A stretch of 64,000 bases of DNA from Roseburia sp. (GCA_023666265.1 JAMPCH010000006.1:1-64000), one strand, 5' to 3'; shown: positions 1-7,206, counted from the first letter of the stretch. Notes: generated by a model not told the origin, from the sequence alone. Numbers and translations: made by a program.

Positions 1-2
1 TG

Positions 3-566
3 AAACAGGAAACGATTGATAAGTACCATTTGAGGATTTTGCAGGTGCATTTGTCTGAGTTCGCGGGACAAGAGGATTTCGTCCAAGCATTTAAAAGTCA
101 AGCGATGGAGATTTTAAGAGAGCATATAACGCAGGCGCAGATTGAGGAAGCGATACACAAACAAAAAAACTTCATCGAAGAGCATAGCCACAGAACCAAA
201 GAAGTTTGGAATCAGCGAGCCGAGGATGAATATATAGTCGGTTTGTGTTTTAGGTATTACGATATAGTGGATATCTATTACGAGGGCGGAGTTCGGGTTT
301 CACAGCCCTTTTTAAACGGTCCCTATTCATATACGGGTTCGACAACGTTGATGAGACTTCTCTATCGCTCTGATATGTCCTCTCAAATAAAACCGATTGT
401 GGTCGGTATTGTCGAAAATAACAACGATTATATCAGAGCCTTTGCTGTGGAAATCACACCCGAAGATATTGAGTATCAGAACTTCCGCAATGTCGATCAA
501 TATTACTTGATCGAGCCGTATGGGTTGAACCTTTGGTGGCTGAATCCATCGACGCCAGCACCGTAG
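3..566 (+). CDS. Hypothetical protein, 5' end cut by window edge
   Basis: The reading frame is open to the left edge of the window, so the start is missing; about 187 residues are visible. The protein is hydrophilic and rich in charged and aromatic residues, with a segment from about residue 75 containing YYDIVDIYYEGGVRVSQPF. No signal peptide, membrane segment or recognised motif is visible. It lies upstream of the antirepressor array on the same strand, within the phage-like element, and is followed by a non-coding gap holding two inverted repeats. I do not recognise the family. Confidence 0.6.
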   Translation, partial: KQETIDKYHLRILQVHLSEFAGQEDFVQAFKSQAMEILREHITQAQIEEAIHKQKNFIEEHSHRTKEVWNQRAEDEYIVGLCFRYYDIVDIYYEGGVRVSQPFLNGPYSYTGSTTLMRLLYRSDMSSQIKPIVVGIVENNNDYIRAFAVEITPEDIEYQNFRNVDQYYLIEPYGLNLWWLNPSTPAP

Positions 567-615
567 AAAGGAGGTTTTGACCGCTTCCGACGCTTTAATC
601 GAAGCATTATCCTAT

Positions 616-633
616 TTAGACGAGATCGTCTAA
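616..633. promoter_or_regulatory. Perfect inverted repeat, possible operator
   Basis: TTAGACGA and its exact complement TCGTCTAA are separated by 2 bases. The site lies in the leader of the first antirepressor gene, upstream of the 652-682 inverted repeat. It could be a dimeric regulator site or a small RNA hairpin; the 2-base centre favours a DNA operator. Confidence 0.4.
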
Positions 634-651
634 GACAAGAGCAAATAGAAG

Positions 652-715
652 ATGTGCGATAGTCAGATTGAGTGTCGCACATTTCTTACAAATATTCAAC
701 AAAAGATTTAGTCAA
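652..715 (+). promoter_or_regulatory. Leader of first antirepressor gene: inverted repeat, weak promoter, GATTTAGTCAA element
   Basis: ATGTGCGA (652-659) and TCGCACAT (675-682) form an inverted repeat that flanks a possible -35, TTGAGT (668-673). A weak -10, AATATT (691-696), follows at 17 bp. AGATTTAGTCAA occupies 704-715, the first of four copies of this motif in the element. The next gene starts at 737 after a strong AAAGGAGG site. The promoter match is poor; the inverted repeat and the motif are clear. Confidence 0.45.
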
Positions 716-736
716 TATTAAAAGGAGGAAATTTTT

Positions 737-1471
737 ATGAACGAAACAAGAACGATCCCTTTTGAGGGAGGGGAATTATTAGGCGTGAGAACCGAGGACG
801 GGAAGGTCTATTTAGCCGTCAAGAAAGCGTGCTTGGAAATTGGTTTAACCAAGAAACAAGCGTTTAACGAAATGAAGAAAATTCAAAACTCTTTGCTGTT
901 GTCTCAAGGAGCCTCAAATTTGAGGCTCCTTACAAACGGTGGCGAGCAAGTTGCTTTGTGCTTGAAAGAAGAGTTCGTTCCGATGTGGCTGGCGCAGATT
1001 CGATTAACGCCCGCTATGCAAAAGAATAATCCCCAAGCGGTAGAAAAGCTGCTTCGGTATCAGCTTAGGGCGACACAAGTGTTGCACGAAGCCTTTAACG
1101 GAACAGAGGAGAAGGCAGAATCGTTCTACAAAGATATGGGACTTAGCGGGAAGATCGAGAATATTTGTTCAGATATGTTGACGCTAACGGATCGTGTAGA
1201 CACACTTGCGGATCGGGTCGGAACTCTGATCGACACAGTCACGATCAACACACATCAACAACAGGAGCTGTCTAAACTGGCGCGGAGCAGAGTAAGCGCC
1301 TTGCTCGGAGGTACAGCCAGTCCCGAGTATAAGAAGATGGCGAAGACTTACTTCAAGCGCCTGTGGATCAGCGTGTGCGATGCGCTACACGTAAGTACAT
1401 ATAAGGACATCAATCCAAAACAGTTAGAGTCTGCGAAGCGTATGGTCTCTGCGTGGATGTATGAAGGATAA
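737..1471 (+). CDS. Phage antirepressor, P22_AR_N plus ORF6C-like C-terminus
   Basis: The 244-residue protein opens with a P22_AR_N-type module (about residues 5-115): IPFEGGELLGV, then VYLAVKKACLEIGL, and a run ending in MWLAQI. This is the N-terminal domain of P22-type antirepressors. A coiled-coil-like middle with heptad VDTLADRVGTL (about 150-170) follows, and the last 70 residues (LARSRVSALLGG..YKKMAKTYFKRLW) resemble ORF6C domains. Such proteins typically counteract a phage repressor and allow induction; that role is inferred. The ATG has an AAAGGAGG site 8 bases upstream. It is the first of five antirepressor-type genes in tandem. A 26-bp perfect palindrome lies inside it at 906-931. 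Confidence 0.8.
   Translation: MNETRTIPFEGGELLGVRTEDGKVYLAVKKACLEIGLTKKQAFNEMKKIQNSLLLSQGASNLRLLTNGGEQVALCLKEEFVPMWLAQIRLTPAMQKNNPQAVEKLLRYQLRATQVLHEAFNGTEEKAESFYKDMGLSGKIENICSDMLTLTDRVDTLADRVGTLIDTVTINTHQQQELSKLARSRVSALLGGTASPEYKKMAKTYFKRLWISVCDALHVSTYKDINPKQLESAKRMVSAWMYEG
906..931 (+). repeat. 26-bp perfect palindrome inside antirepressor gene
   Basis: AAGGAGCCTCAAA is followed directly by its exact reverse complement. The mRNA can fold an 11-bp stem with an AAUU loop. The codons across it read GASNLRLL. The symmetry is exact, which is unusual in coding sequence. Confidence 0.7.
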
Positions 1472-1488
1472 AATGACCGAACAAAGTC

Positions 1489-1517
1489 TTGCAATCGCGA
1501 GAAAAGTGTGGTATAAT
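1489..1517 (+). promoter_or_regulatory. Sigma-A promoter for gene at 1587
   Basis: TTGCAA (1489-1494), a 17-bp spacer and a perfect TATAAT (1512-1517). It begins just after the stop of the antirepressor gene. The transcript would start near 1524 and carry the hairpin TTCCGCC-AAC-GGCGGAA (1555-1571) directly before the ribosome site, which might modulate translation. Confidence 0.8.
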
Positions 1518-1586
1518 ATGTCACATACTAGGTCGATATTGTATCGTGAAACGGTTCCGCCAACGGCGGAAGAAAGCGAGGACAAA

Positions 1587-2162
1587 ATGCAGAAGCAAAA
1601 CATTCTCGGAACATATGAAGATTTCCGAATCGGGTCGCAGACTTTTATTGATCGTTGTACCCAAAAGATTACCGAGCATATGAGGAGCGTCAAGGGAAGC
1701 GAGCTGTTGTCGGTGTGTCTTGACGACGAGGCAGAGCGGGTCTGGATTGCGATCGACGAAGAACCGAATGTTGAGTTTGAGATGGATCCCGAAGATCAGT
1801 ATCTGGAAGACTTGCAGTCCATGGGCTATGATGTCAGTCACCTCACGGACGAAGATCTGTTTCGGGAAAGATGTCGAGGCTTGTTCCTCGAACTGAACGG
1901 GTATTTATATCTCCATCTGAGGAAGCCCGATCCGATCAGTTATAAGTACGTTTACCGTCTCGGCGATGAGAAGATCGATTATGGTAGTACGACCCTCTAT
2001 GATACATATGAGGAATGTTTGAATGCGATTCGGGAGGAATATAGTAGAGGAGAGTGCGAGGAATCGGATGTCAGAATCACCAAGGTAAAGAATGCGTTAA
2101 AGTACGCGTACTTCGAGTGCGAAACGTGGTGTTACGAGGATTATCAAGATCAATTGGGATAA
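1587..2162 (+). CDS. Hypothetical acidic protein
   Basis: A 191-residue acidic protein with no recognised domain. I chose the ATG at 1587 (MQKQNILGTYEDF) rather than 1461 because a strong promoter lies at 1489-1517, which would place earlier starts upstream of the transcript, and because AGCGAGG lies just before it. The N-terminal part (YEDFRIGSQTFIDRCTQKITEHM) is likely helical; the C-terminal half is rich in Tyr, Glu and Asp. It has its own promoter between the first and second antirepressor genes, so it may be controlled separately from them. Function unknown. Confidence 0.6.
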   Translation: MQKQNILGTYEDFRIGSQTFIDRCTQKITEHMRSVKGSELLSVCLDDEAERVWIAIDEEPNVEFEMDPEDQYLEDLQSMGYDVSHLTDEDLFRERCRGLFLELNGYLYLHLRKPDPISYKYVYRLGDEKIDYGSTTLYDTYEECLNAIREEYSRGECEESDVRITKVKNALKYAYFECETWCYEDYQDQLG

Positions 2163-2197
2163 TTTGACGAAAATCTATCCTTCTTTCTTTTTGAATT

Positions 2198-2275
2198 TTG
2201 TACAATATGCCGCTTGACGAAATTGAGTGGTGTATTGTACAATAATTATCGCATATCAAAGCAAGATTTAGTCAA
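2198..2275 (+). promoter_or_regulatory. Promoter with paired TTGTACAA operators and GATTTAGTCAA element
   Basis: TTGACG (2214-2219) and TACAAT (2238-2243), 18-bp spacer. The palindromic octamer TTGTACAA occurs at 2198-2205, upstream of -35, and again at 2235-2242 overlapping -10, with centres 37 bp apart. AGATTTAGTCAA lies at 2264-2275, 20 bases after the -10, so just inside the transcript. Nearly the same layout recurs at 9595-9669. A paired-operator repressor arrangement is the simplest reading. Confidence 0.7.
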
Positions 2276-2418
2276 AATGAAAGGGGTGGATGAGCGATGA
2301 TAGGTGAGTTTTTATAGCACAGCTTATATTTTTTTGCAACTTCAAGAAAAGAAATGGTCACAATGATATGCGTTGCCACATTCTGTAGGCGGCGTATCAC
2401 GACATCAAGGAAGAACAG
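2276..2418 (+). other. Long leader of second antirepressor gene
   Basis: The leader contains AAGGGGTGG before a 5-codon frame (ATG AGC GAT GAT AGG TGA) near 2292, then ATATTTTTTTGCAA and AAGAAAA. Similar ATATTTTTTTGC and AAGAAAA blocks occur in the 9670-9809 leader, so the two leaders share more than the promoter. No longer gene is visible here. Confidence 0.45.
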
Positions 2419-3201
2419 ATGACAAATCAATTACAGACATTCGTAAACGAAGAATTTGGCGAGATCAGAACAACAGACGTGGACGGGAAGCCGTATTTTT
2501 GCGCGAGTGACATTGCAAAAGCGCTGGGATATGCCCGTCCGAACGATGCTGTTACAGACCATTGTAGGGCTACGGTGAAACGCCGTACCCCTATTAGCGG
2601 AAAACTTCAGAACGTGAATTTCATTCCCGAAGGCGATGTTTATCGCTTAATCGTTAAGTCGAGATTGCCTTCGGCACAAAAGTTTGAACACTGGGTTTTC
2701 GACGAGATACTTCCGACAATCCGCAAGACAGGCGGCTACGTCAATAGCGTAGACCTAATGGTTGATACATATTTTGCCGGTCTCCCGAATGACCATAAGA
2801 ACTTGATCAGGGGATTGCTCAGTAATATTGAACAACAACAAAAGAAGATCACGACCCTCAACAGCGAAAACGATCTTCTGTCACAAAAGGTGCTTGAGTG
2901 GGCGGATCGCCCCCTCATCAACGCATTGGTTCGGTCGTATGCCGGGTCGATCGGAAACAATTTTGGGAAGGCGTGGAACACGTTCAAAAAAGAAATTCTC
3001 TACCGCCACAGTATCAATCTGAACGCTCGGATCACGAACTACTTGAATACGAGCGGAAAACATACAAAACCGAAGACGTTGGAGATGTTGGATGATAGTG
3101 AGCTTCCCAACGCGGTAAGTACGGCGGTGGCAATGTGTAGGGAGAATGATGTTGCGATCGATGAGATCTTGAACAATTACAGCCAGAAAGTCTCCGCTTA
3201 A
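2419..3201 (+). CDS. Bro-N domain antirepressor
   Basis: The 260-residue protein has an N-terminal Bro-N fold (about residues 1-110): FGEIRTTDVDGKPYFCASDIAKALGYARPNDAV, then the typical end SRLPSAQKFEHWVFDEILPTIRKTGGYV. A coiled coil (about 130-160, IEQQQKKITTLNSENDLL) follows, then an ORF6C-like C-terminus (GKAWNTFKKEILYRHSINLN). Bro-N proteins are phage and baculovirus DNA-binding regulators, often antirepressors. The first codons (MTNQLQ) are nearly identical at the DNA level to the next gene's. The stop codon lies in hairpin 3192-3209. Confidence 0.8.
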   Translation: MTNQLQTFVNEEFGEIRTTDVDGKPYFCASDIAKALGYARPNDAVTDHCRATVKRRTPISGKLQNVNFIPEGDVYRLIVKSRLPSAQKFEHWVFDEILPTIRKTGGYVNSVDLMVDTYFAGLPNDHKNLIRGLLSNIEQQQKKITTLNSENDLLSQKVLEWADRPLINALVRSYAGSIGNNFGKAWNTFKKEILYRHSINLNARITNYLNTSGKHTKPKTLEMLDDSELPNAVSTAVAMCRENDVAIDEILNNYSQKVSA

Positions 3202-3209
3202 AAGCGGAG
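3192..3209 (+). other. Intergenic hairpin between antirepressor genes
   Basis: CTCCGCTT and AAGCGGAG pair around a 2-base centre; the stem includes the stop codon of the Bro-N gene. No T run follows, so it is not a classic terminator. The shared leader of the next gene begins shortly after. Processing, attenuation or an antisense target are possible. Confidence 0.5.
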
Positions 3210-3214
3210 CGACG

Positions 3215-3244
3215 AAATACAATTTACAGAAAGGATATAAATAA
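3215..3244 (+). repeat. Shared antirepressor leader, copy 1
   Basis: The sequence around ACAGAAAGGATATAAA before the ATG at 3245 recurs before the genes at 4179 and 4855, where it reads AATTTAATGACAGAAAGGAT or close to it. Each copy carries the AGAAAGGA ribosome site. Conservation runs into the first codons (MTNQLQ, MNNQIQ, MENQVQ), whereas the proteins differ after that. Confidence 0.65.
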
Positions 3245-4087
3245 ATGACAAATCAATTACAAGTATTAGGAACACAGGATTTTATGGGCATTGAAATTCC
3301 GATCATCGAAGGTGGATTTGGAGAGAACCAAAGGGTAATTTTAGCGAAGACCATCGCTGAAATTCATGATGTACGGTTGAACGATGTTCAAGAGTTGATT
3401 AACCAAAATCTTCCCGAGTTTGAATACGGGATCGATATTCTCGACTTATGTGACGACAATCTCAAAACCGACGCTGTCGGTTTAGGATTAATTTCAAGTA
3501 ACCGCCAAAAACATTGCTATTTATTATCCGAACAAGGTTACATGGCTTTAGCACAGTTAATGAGAACGGAACGGGCGAAAGAAATTCGCAAACAGTTACG
3601 ACGAGAGTATTTCGCTATGCGAAAGGAGCTTAACGGGATCTCTCAAAAGAAGTCGTCCTTATTACTTTCCATTTACGACGGAGGAGTCAACGCAATTACT
3701 TCCGCGAGACAGTTAGTCGATATGGAAGTTGAGACTGCGACAACCCCGTTATTTGCGAAGATCGAGGAAGATAGACCGTATACGGAGTTCGCAAAGCACG
3801 TCACGGAATCCAGCGATACAGTTGATGTCGGGGAGTTTGCGAAGATCGTCAAGAATGAACATATCGACATCGGTCGTAATCGACTGTTCGCGTGGTTGCG
3901 AGAGAAGAAATATCTGATGGACAATAATACGCCGTATCAAAAATATCTCGATCAGAAGTATTTTGAGGTGATCGAGACGAAGAAGGAAACCGCATATGGC
4001 ACCAAGATCTTCACAAAGCTCCTCATCACGGGAAAAGGTCAAGTAGCTTTAGTGGAAAGACTTCGGAAAGAGCTGGTAGCGGCATAA
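3245..4087 (+). CDS. ORF6N/KilAC antirepressor
   Basis: The 280-residue protein begins with an ORF6N-type module (about residues 6-125): LQVLGTQDFMGIEIPII, NQRVILAKTIAEIHDVRLNDVQELIN and FEYGIDILDL, ending in YMALAQLMRTERAKEIRKQLRREYF. The last 110 residues resemble the KilAC/ANT domain of phage antirepressors (VDVGEFAKIV, GRNRLFAWLREKKYLMDNNTPYQKY, then a KLLITGKGQVALVERL end). The start has the shared AGAAAGGATATAA leader. Function as an antirepressor or early regulator is inferred from domains. Third of five in the array. Confidence 0.8.
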   Translation: MTNQLQVLGTQDFMGIEIPIIEGGFGENQRVILAKTIAEIHDVRLNDVQELINQNLPEFEYGIDILDLCDDNLKTDAVGLGLISSNRQKHCYLLSEQGYMALAQLMRTERAKEIRKQLRREYFAMRKELNGISQKKSSLLLSIYDGGVNAITSARQLVDMEVETATTPLFAKIEEDRPYTEFAKHVTESSDTVDVGEFAKIVKNEHIDIGRNRLFAWLREKKYLMDNNTPYQKYLDQKYFEVIETKKETAYGTKIFTKLLITGKGQVALVERLRKELVAA

Positions 4088-4137
4088 AGAAAGAGCGACA
4101 GCAAAAGTACATAGCGATGGGTACACATCTGACACCT

Positions 4138-4178
4138 CATCGAAATAAAAATTTAAATGACAGAAAGGACATAATCAA
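4138..4178 (+). repeat. Shared antirepressor leader, copy 2, with preceding imperfect hairpin
   Basis: AATTTAAATGACAGAAAGGA precedes the ATG at 4179 and matches the copies before 3245 and 4855. Just upstream (about 4112-4143), CGATGGGT can pair with ACCTCATCG with one bulge, so here too a hairpin precedes the shared leader. Confidence 0.6.
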
Positions 4179-4712
4179 ATGAACAATCAAATTCAAATGA
4201 AAGAGCAGAGCGAAACGACGGCGACGCTCGACACGAACCCGATCCACATTAACTACGAGGGAGAGTTTCCGACCGTCAGCGGGAGAGAGCTACACGCGGC
4301 GTTAGAGATTAAAACAGCGTATAAGGATTGGTTTCCCAGAATGTGTGAATATGGTTTCACAGAAGGCGCGGATTATAACCCGCTCATTTTTGAGCGGGTT
4401 GAACTGGAGGGGAAAAGGGAGGTCACAAGAACTATTACCGACCACTCGCTCACCATTCCGATGGCAAAGGAACTCTGTATGCTACAGCGAAACGAGAAAG
4501 GTAAGATGTTCCGGCGGTATTTTATCAAGGTAGAGGAATTTTGGAACAGTCCCGAAATGATCATGGGTCGAGCAATGGAGATCGCTCAGAGCCGGGTCAA
4601 CGAAATGAAGACAAATATCTTGAGCATAGAAGAACCGATAAAACGTGATGCTCTTTTTGCGTTATTTGCAATGAACGGAGAGAGCGCTAAAACGAAGCAC
4701 AATCTGTCTTGA
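4179..4712 (+). CDS. AntA/AntB family antirepressor
   Basis: The 177-residue protein contains an AntA/AntB domain (about residues 30-120): PTVSGRELHAALEIKTAYKD, WFPRMCEYGFTEGADY, then ITDHSLTIPMAKELCMLQRNEKGK and MFRRYFIKVEEFW. In phage P1-type systems this family antagonises the immunity repressor. The N-terminus (MNNQIQ) shares the tag of its neighbours and lies outside the domain. There is no separate C-terminal KilAC domain, so the protein is short and may be truncated. A perfect intragenic hairpin lies at 4377-4400. Confidence 0.8.
   Translation: MNNQIQMKEQSETTATLDTNPIHINYEGEFPTVSGRELHAALEIKTAYKDWFPRMCEYGFTEGADYNPLIFERVELEGKREVTRTITDHSLTIPMAKELCMLQRNEKGKMFRRYFIKVEEFWNSPEMIMGRAMEIAQSRVNEMKTNILSIEEPIKRDALFALFAMNGESAKTKHNLS
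4377..4400 (+). repeat. Perfect hairpin inside AntA/B gene
   Basis: AACCCGCTCA and TGAGCGGGTT form a 10-bp stem around a TTTT loop, within codons for PLIFERVE. Together with the palindrome at 906-931 this makes two exact hairpins inside antirepressor genes. Confidence 0.65.
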
Positions 4713-4765
4713 AACGGAACTCGCCTAGATACGGGAATGTTCCCGATGCCATTTCACGACATTGT

Positions 4766-4792
4766 AGGTATATCGTAAAACACGATATACCT
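4766..4792 (+). other. Intergenic hairpin, 11-bp perfect stem
   Basis: AGGTATATCGT and ACGATATACCT pair exactly around the 5-base loop AAAAC. No T run follows. It precedes the third copy of the shared leader. Text at 2371-2405 (TTCTGTAGGCGGCGTATCACGAC) looks like a degenerate relative upstream of the Bro-N gene. Confidence 0.6.
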
Positions 4793-4820
4793 CACCCGCA
4801 GTCGCCGAATAAGACACTTC

Positions 4821-4854
4821 AAAAGAAAAATTTAATGACAGAAAGGATATAAAA
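4821..4854 (+). repeat. Shared antirepressor leader, copy 3
   Basis: AATTTAATGACAGAAAGGAT followed by ATAAAA and ATG. It matches the leaders of the genes at 3245 and 4179 and supplies the ribosome site. Confidence 0.65.
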
Positions 4855-5658
4855 ATGGAAAATCAAGTTCAAGTATTTAATCATTCGGAGTTCGGAGAGA
4901 TTCGGACAGTCACAATCAACGACGAACCGTGGTTTGTTGCTAAGGACATCGTTGAGGTTTTAGGTTATGAAAACGGTAACAGAGATGTCAACCGACACGT
5001 TGATAGCGAGGACAGAAGATTGTTGACAAACCAAAACTACCAAAACGGTACTTTTGAAATTCCGAATCGCGGTTTGATGGTTATCAACGAAAGCGGCTTG
5101 TACGGTCTCATTCTTTCGAGTAAACTTCCATCAGCACAAAAATTCAAGCATTGGGTTACTTCCGAAGTCCTTCCCTCGATCCGCAAACACGGCATGTACG
5201 CCATCGACGATCTGATCGCGAACCCCGACCTCGGGATCGCCGCACTCATGGCGCTAAAAGAGGAACGTATGAAGGTCGCAAAGTTGGAAACAACGGTCGC
5301 GGTCAAGGAACAACAGATCACGGAGATGAAGCCAAAGGCGAGCTACTACGATGTGATCCTCAATTGTAAGGACTTGCTGTCGACGACGGAGATCGCGAAG
5401 GATTACGGAAGGTCGGCGCAATGGCTGAATGACTTCCTGCGGGATCATGAGGTTCAATTTAAACGGAACGGCGTGTGGCTATTGTATCAGAAGTACGCCG
5501 AGAAGGGCTATACGCAGACCAAGACGCATAGCCACCGTGCGGCGGACGGAAGCGCCCATTCCAAGGTTCATACATACTGGACGCAAAAGGGGCGACTGTT
5601 CTTATATGACTTGCTGAAGTCTCAAGGCGTTCTCCCCACGATTGAACAGGCGGCATAA
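4855..5658 (+). CDS. Bro-N plus KilAC antirepressor
   Basis: The 267-residue protein has a Bro-N domain (about residues 1-110: FGEIRTVTINDEPWFVAKDI, VEVLGYENGNRDVNRHV, SGLYGLILSSKLPSAQKFKH, WVTSEVLPSIRKHG). A short coiled coil (about 130-160) and a KilAC/ANT domain follow (LLSTTEIAKDYGRSAQWLND, FLRDHEVQFKRNGVWLLYQ, then THTYWTQKGRLFLYDLL-like text to the end). This is the commonest architecture of Firmicutes phage antirepressors. The start is set by leader copy 3. It is the last of the five; a zinc-ribbon gene and the tyrosine recombinase follow closely. Confidence 0.85.
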   Translation: MENQVQVFNHSEFGEIRTVTINDEPWFVAKDIVEVLGYENGNRDVNRHVDSEDRRLLTNQNYQNGTFEIPNRGLMVINESGLYGLILSSKLPSAQKFKHWVTSEVLPSIRKHGMYAIDDLIANPDLGIAALMALKEERMKVAKLETTVAVKEQQITEMKPKASYYDVILNCKDLLSTTEIAKDYGRSAQWLNDFLRDHEVQFKRNGVWLLYQKYAEKGYTQTKTHSHRAADGSAHSKVHTYWTQKGRLFLYDLLKSQGVLPTIEQAA

Positions 5659-5687
5659 CGCAATTTTTTCGGAAGGGAGTGGAAGAT

Positions 5688-5930
5688 ATGAAAACATTCA
5701 CCGCCGACGTTCGCCCCGAAAGGCACGGGGAGTGGACGAGAGGAACATACGCCACGGACGACAAAAATGTTGTGATATATGACCCCGTAAACGGAAGGTG
5801 TTCAGAGTGTGGCGGTTTTGCCGGCATACCGAAAACTTATCTCTACGATTGTGATCTACATCTTTTATTTTATCCATTTTGCCCGTGGTGCGGCGCTAAA
5901 ATGGACGGAGGGAAAGGAGCAGTTACATGA
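5688..5930 (+). CDS. Small zinc-ribbon protein
   Basis: An 80-residue protein with two CxxC knuckles: CSECGG near residue 37 and CPWCGA near residue 68. This spacing fits a zinc ribbon of the kind common in phage and mobile-element proteins. I chose ATG 5688 over GTG 5679 because AAGGGAG lies 8-9 bases before it. The stop overlaps the recombinase start (ATGA at 5927-5930), so the two are translationally coupled. Role unknown. Confidence 0.7.
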   Translation: MKTFTADVRPERHGEWTRGTYATDDKNVVIYDPVNGRCSECGGFAGIPKTYLYDCDLHLLFYPFCPWCGAKMDGGKGAVT

Positions 5931-6919
5931 CACATCCCGACATTAAAGTAGAAGTCGACCAAGTCGCCCTGCTCGAAGCCGAGATCAGGCGTCGGGAGTC
6001 GGAGATCCAAGCATTACAAGCGGAAAACCGAGCGCTATCCGCTTCGCTGAAATATGAAAAAAATCTCCGACTCTCTGTCGAGAAGAATTTAGCCGCCGTC
6101 GAAGAACAGCTTTACGGCGAACGTCAGCACAAGCGTAAAAGACGAACCAAGGTGGAGATGGAGGAATTTCGGAACAGTCGGGGCGAATATTCCGAGCAGA
6201 AAAGCAACGGCGTCAAGAAAGCTACCAAAGCCGAAACGATCCGCTCTTACACGGATTATCAAAAGATGTACGAAGCTCTTCGCGTAAAAAATCCGAGAGA
6301 CGCGCTGATGTGGACGTTCGGCGTTTGCTTCGGGATCCGCGTATCCGACATCTGTAATCTGAAATGGACGTACCTCTTGGACGATAGCTATCAATTTCGC
6401 GAACGCTTGAAGATCCGCGAACAAAAGACGAGTAAGATCCAAGACTGCCTGATCACGGAAGCAATACGAACGGAGACGACCAAGTATCTCAATTCGATCC
6501 AATGGAAGATCAACCTCCAAGATCCGATCTTCTTAAATCCCACGACTGGGAAGTCCGTTTCGGAGAAACAGTTCTACAAGATTATCGTCGACGCGAAAAA
6601 GCGTGCCGGGATCGACTACCACATCAGCACACACTCGATGCGGAACACTTTCGCGAATATCGTGTTGTGTGTGGATAAAAGCTCGATCAATATGAATGCA
6701 CTCACAAAGGTTCAGGCACTTCTCAATCATAGCGATGTTAAATGTACCATGCGTTATCTCGGCTCACTAAAAGATATGCTGGATAAGGCGCGGAACACCG
6801 TAAGCGATTTCGTCCTCGGGAAGACGGGTGTCGATGTCTTAACTGCGGGAACGAACGGTACGGAGGATGTCATGAGGAAGCTGGAAGAGCTTGAACAGAT
6901 GATGAAAGGCGGTGTGTAA
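5927..6919 (+). CDS. Tyrosine recombinase with N-terminal coiled coil
   Basis: A 330-residue phage-integrase-family protein. Residues 15-65 form a coiled coil (LLEAEIRRRESEIQALQAENRAL); a basic stretch KRKRR follows. The catalytic set is complete: Arg in GIRVSDICNLKW, Lys in EQKTSK, His and Arg in STHSMRNTF, His in LNHSD, and the nucleophile Tyr277 in MRYLG. It can therefore be active. The element also carries a large serine recombinase at its right end, so this enzyme may resolve or invert DNA, or act in regulation, as suggested for YopP of SPbeta; that role is inferred. The start overlaps the upstream zinc-ribbon gene. Confidence 0.88.
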   Translation: MTHPDIKVEVDQVALLEAEIRRRESEIQALQAENRALSASLKYEKNLRLSVEKNLAAVEEQLYGERQHKRKRRTKVEMEEFRNSRGEYSEQKSNGVKKATKAETIRSYTDYQKMYEALRVKNPRDALMWTFGVCFGIRVSDICNLKWTYLLDDSYQFRERLKIREQKTSKIQDCLITEAIRTETTKYLNSIQWKINLQDPIFLNPTTGKSVSEKQFYKIIVDAKKRAGIDYHISTHSMRNTFANIVLCVDKSSINMNALTKVQALLNHSDVKCTMRYLGSLKDMLDKARNTVSDFVLGKTGVDVLTAGTNGTEDVMRKLEELEQMMKGGV

Positions 6920-6931
6920 TGTGCAAATTTC

Positions 6932-7126
6932 TTACGACTCCTCATAAAGGTCGCCAATCTTACATTTCAACGCTTTCGCGATCAACTCCAACGTGTAGAG
7001 CGTAGGGGAGCTGAACGCGTTTTCAATATCGTTGATCTGCGACTTGCTTACGCCCGATAAGTCGGCGAGCGTCCGTAAGGACATTTCCCTGCGGGTGCGT
7101 ATTTCGTATACTTTGATGGTTGTCAT
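6932..7126 (-). CDS. XRE-family HTH regulator
   Basis: A 64-residue single-domain helix-turn-helix protein: VYEIRTRREMSLRTLADLSG, VSKSQINDIENAFSSP, TLYTLELIAKALKCKIGDLY. It is one of the few genes on the minus strand of the element and is divergent from the gene at 7240. AAGGAGA lies 4 bases before its ATG. The perfect palindrome at 7146-7161, 20 bp upstream of its start, is a natural candidate for its own operator. It sits tail to tail with the tyrosine recombinase. Likely a lysogeny regulator (Cro/CI type), inferred from context. Confidence 0.85.
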   Translation of the reverse strand: MTTIKVYEIRTRREMSLRTLADLSGVSKSQINDIENAFSSPTLYTLELIAKALKCKIGDLYEES

Positions 7127-7145
7127 AAAGTCTCCTTTTGCGATC

Positions 7146-7161
7146 GTCCGATATATCGGAC
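7146..7161. promoter_or_regulatory. 16-bp perfect palindrome, candidate XRE operator
   Basis: GTCCGATA followed by its exact complement TATCGGAC, between the divergent XRE gene and the promoter at 7178. A homodimer of the neighbouring XRE protein binding here could control both directions. Confidence 0.6.
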
Positions 7162-7177
7162 AAATCTGCGAGTCGCA

Positions 7178-7206
7178 TTGACAAAGAACGACAAAGAGGG
7201 TATGCT
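7178..7206 (+). promoter_or_regulatory. Sigma-A promoter for gene at 7240
   Basis: Consensus TTGACA (7178-7183), 17-bp spacer, TATGCT (7201-7206). The palindrome 7146-7161 lies 16 bp upstream of the -35. Confidence 0.85.

Noticed and set aside
1461-1586. Longer start of the hypothetical gene at 1587
   Set aside because: A consensus promoter lies inside this stretch, so the transcript would begin after these codons.
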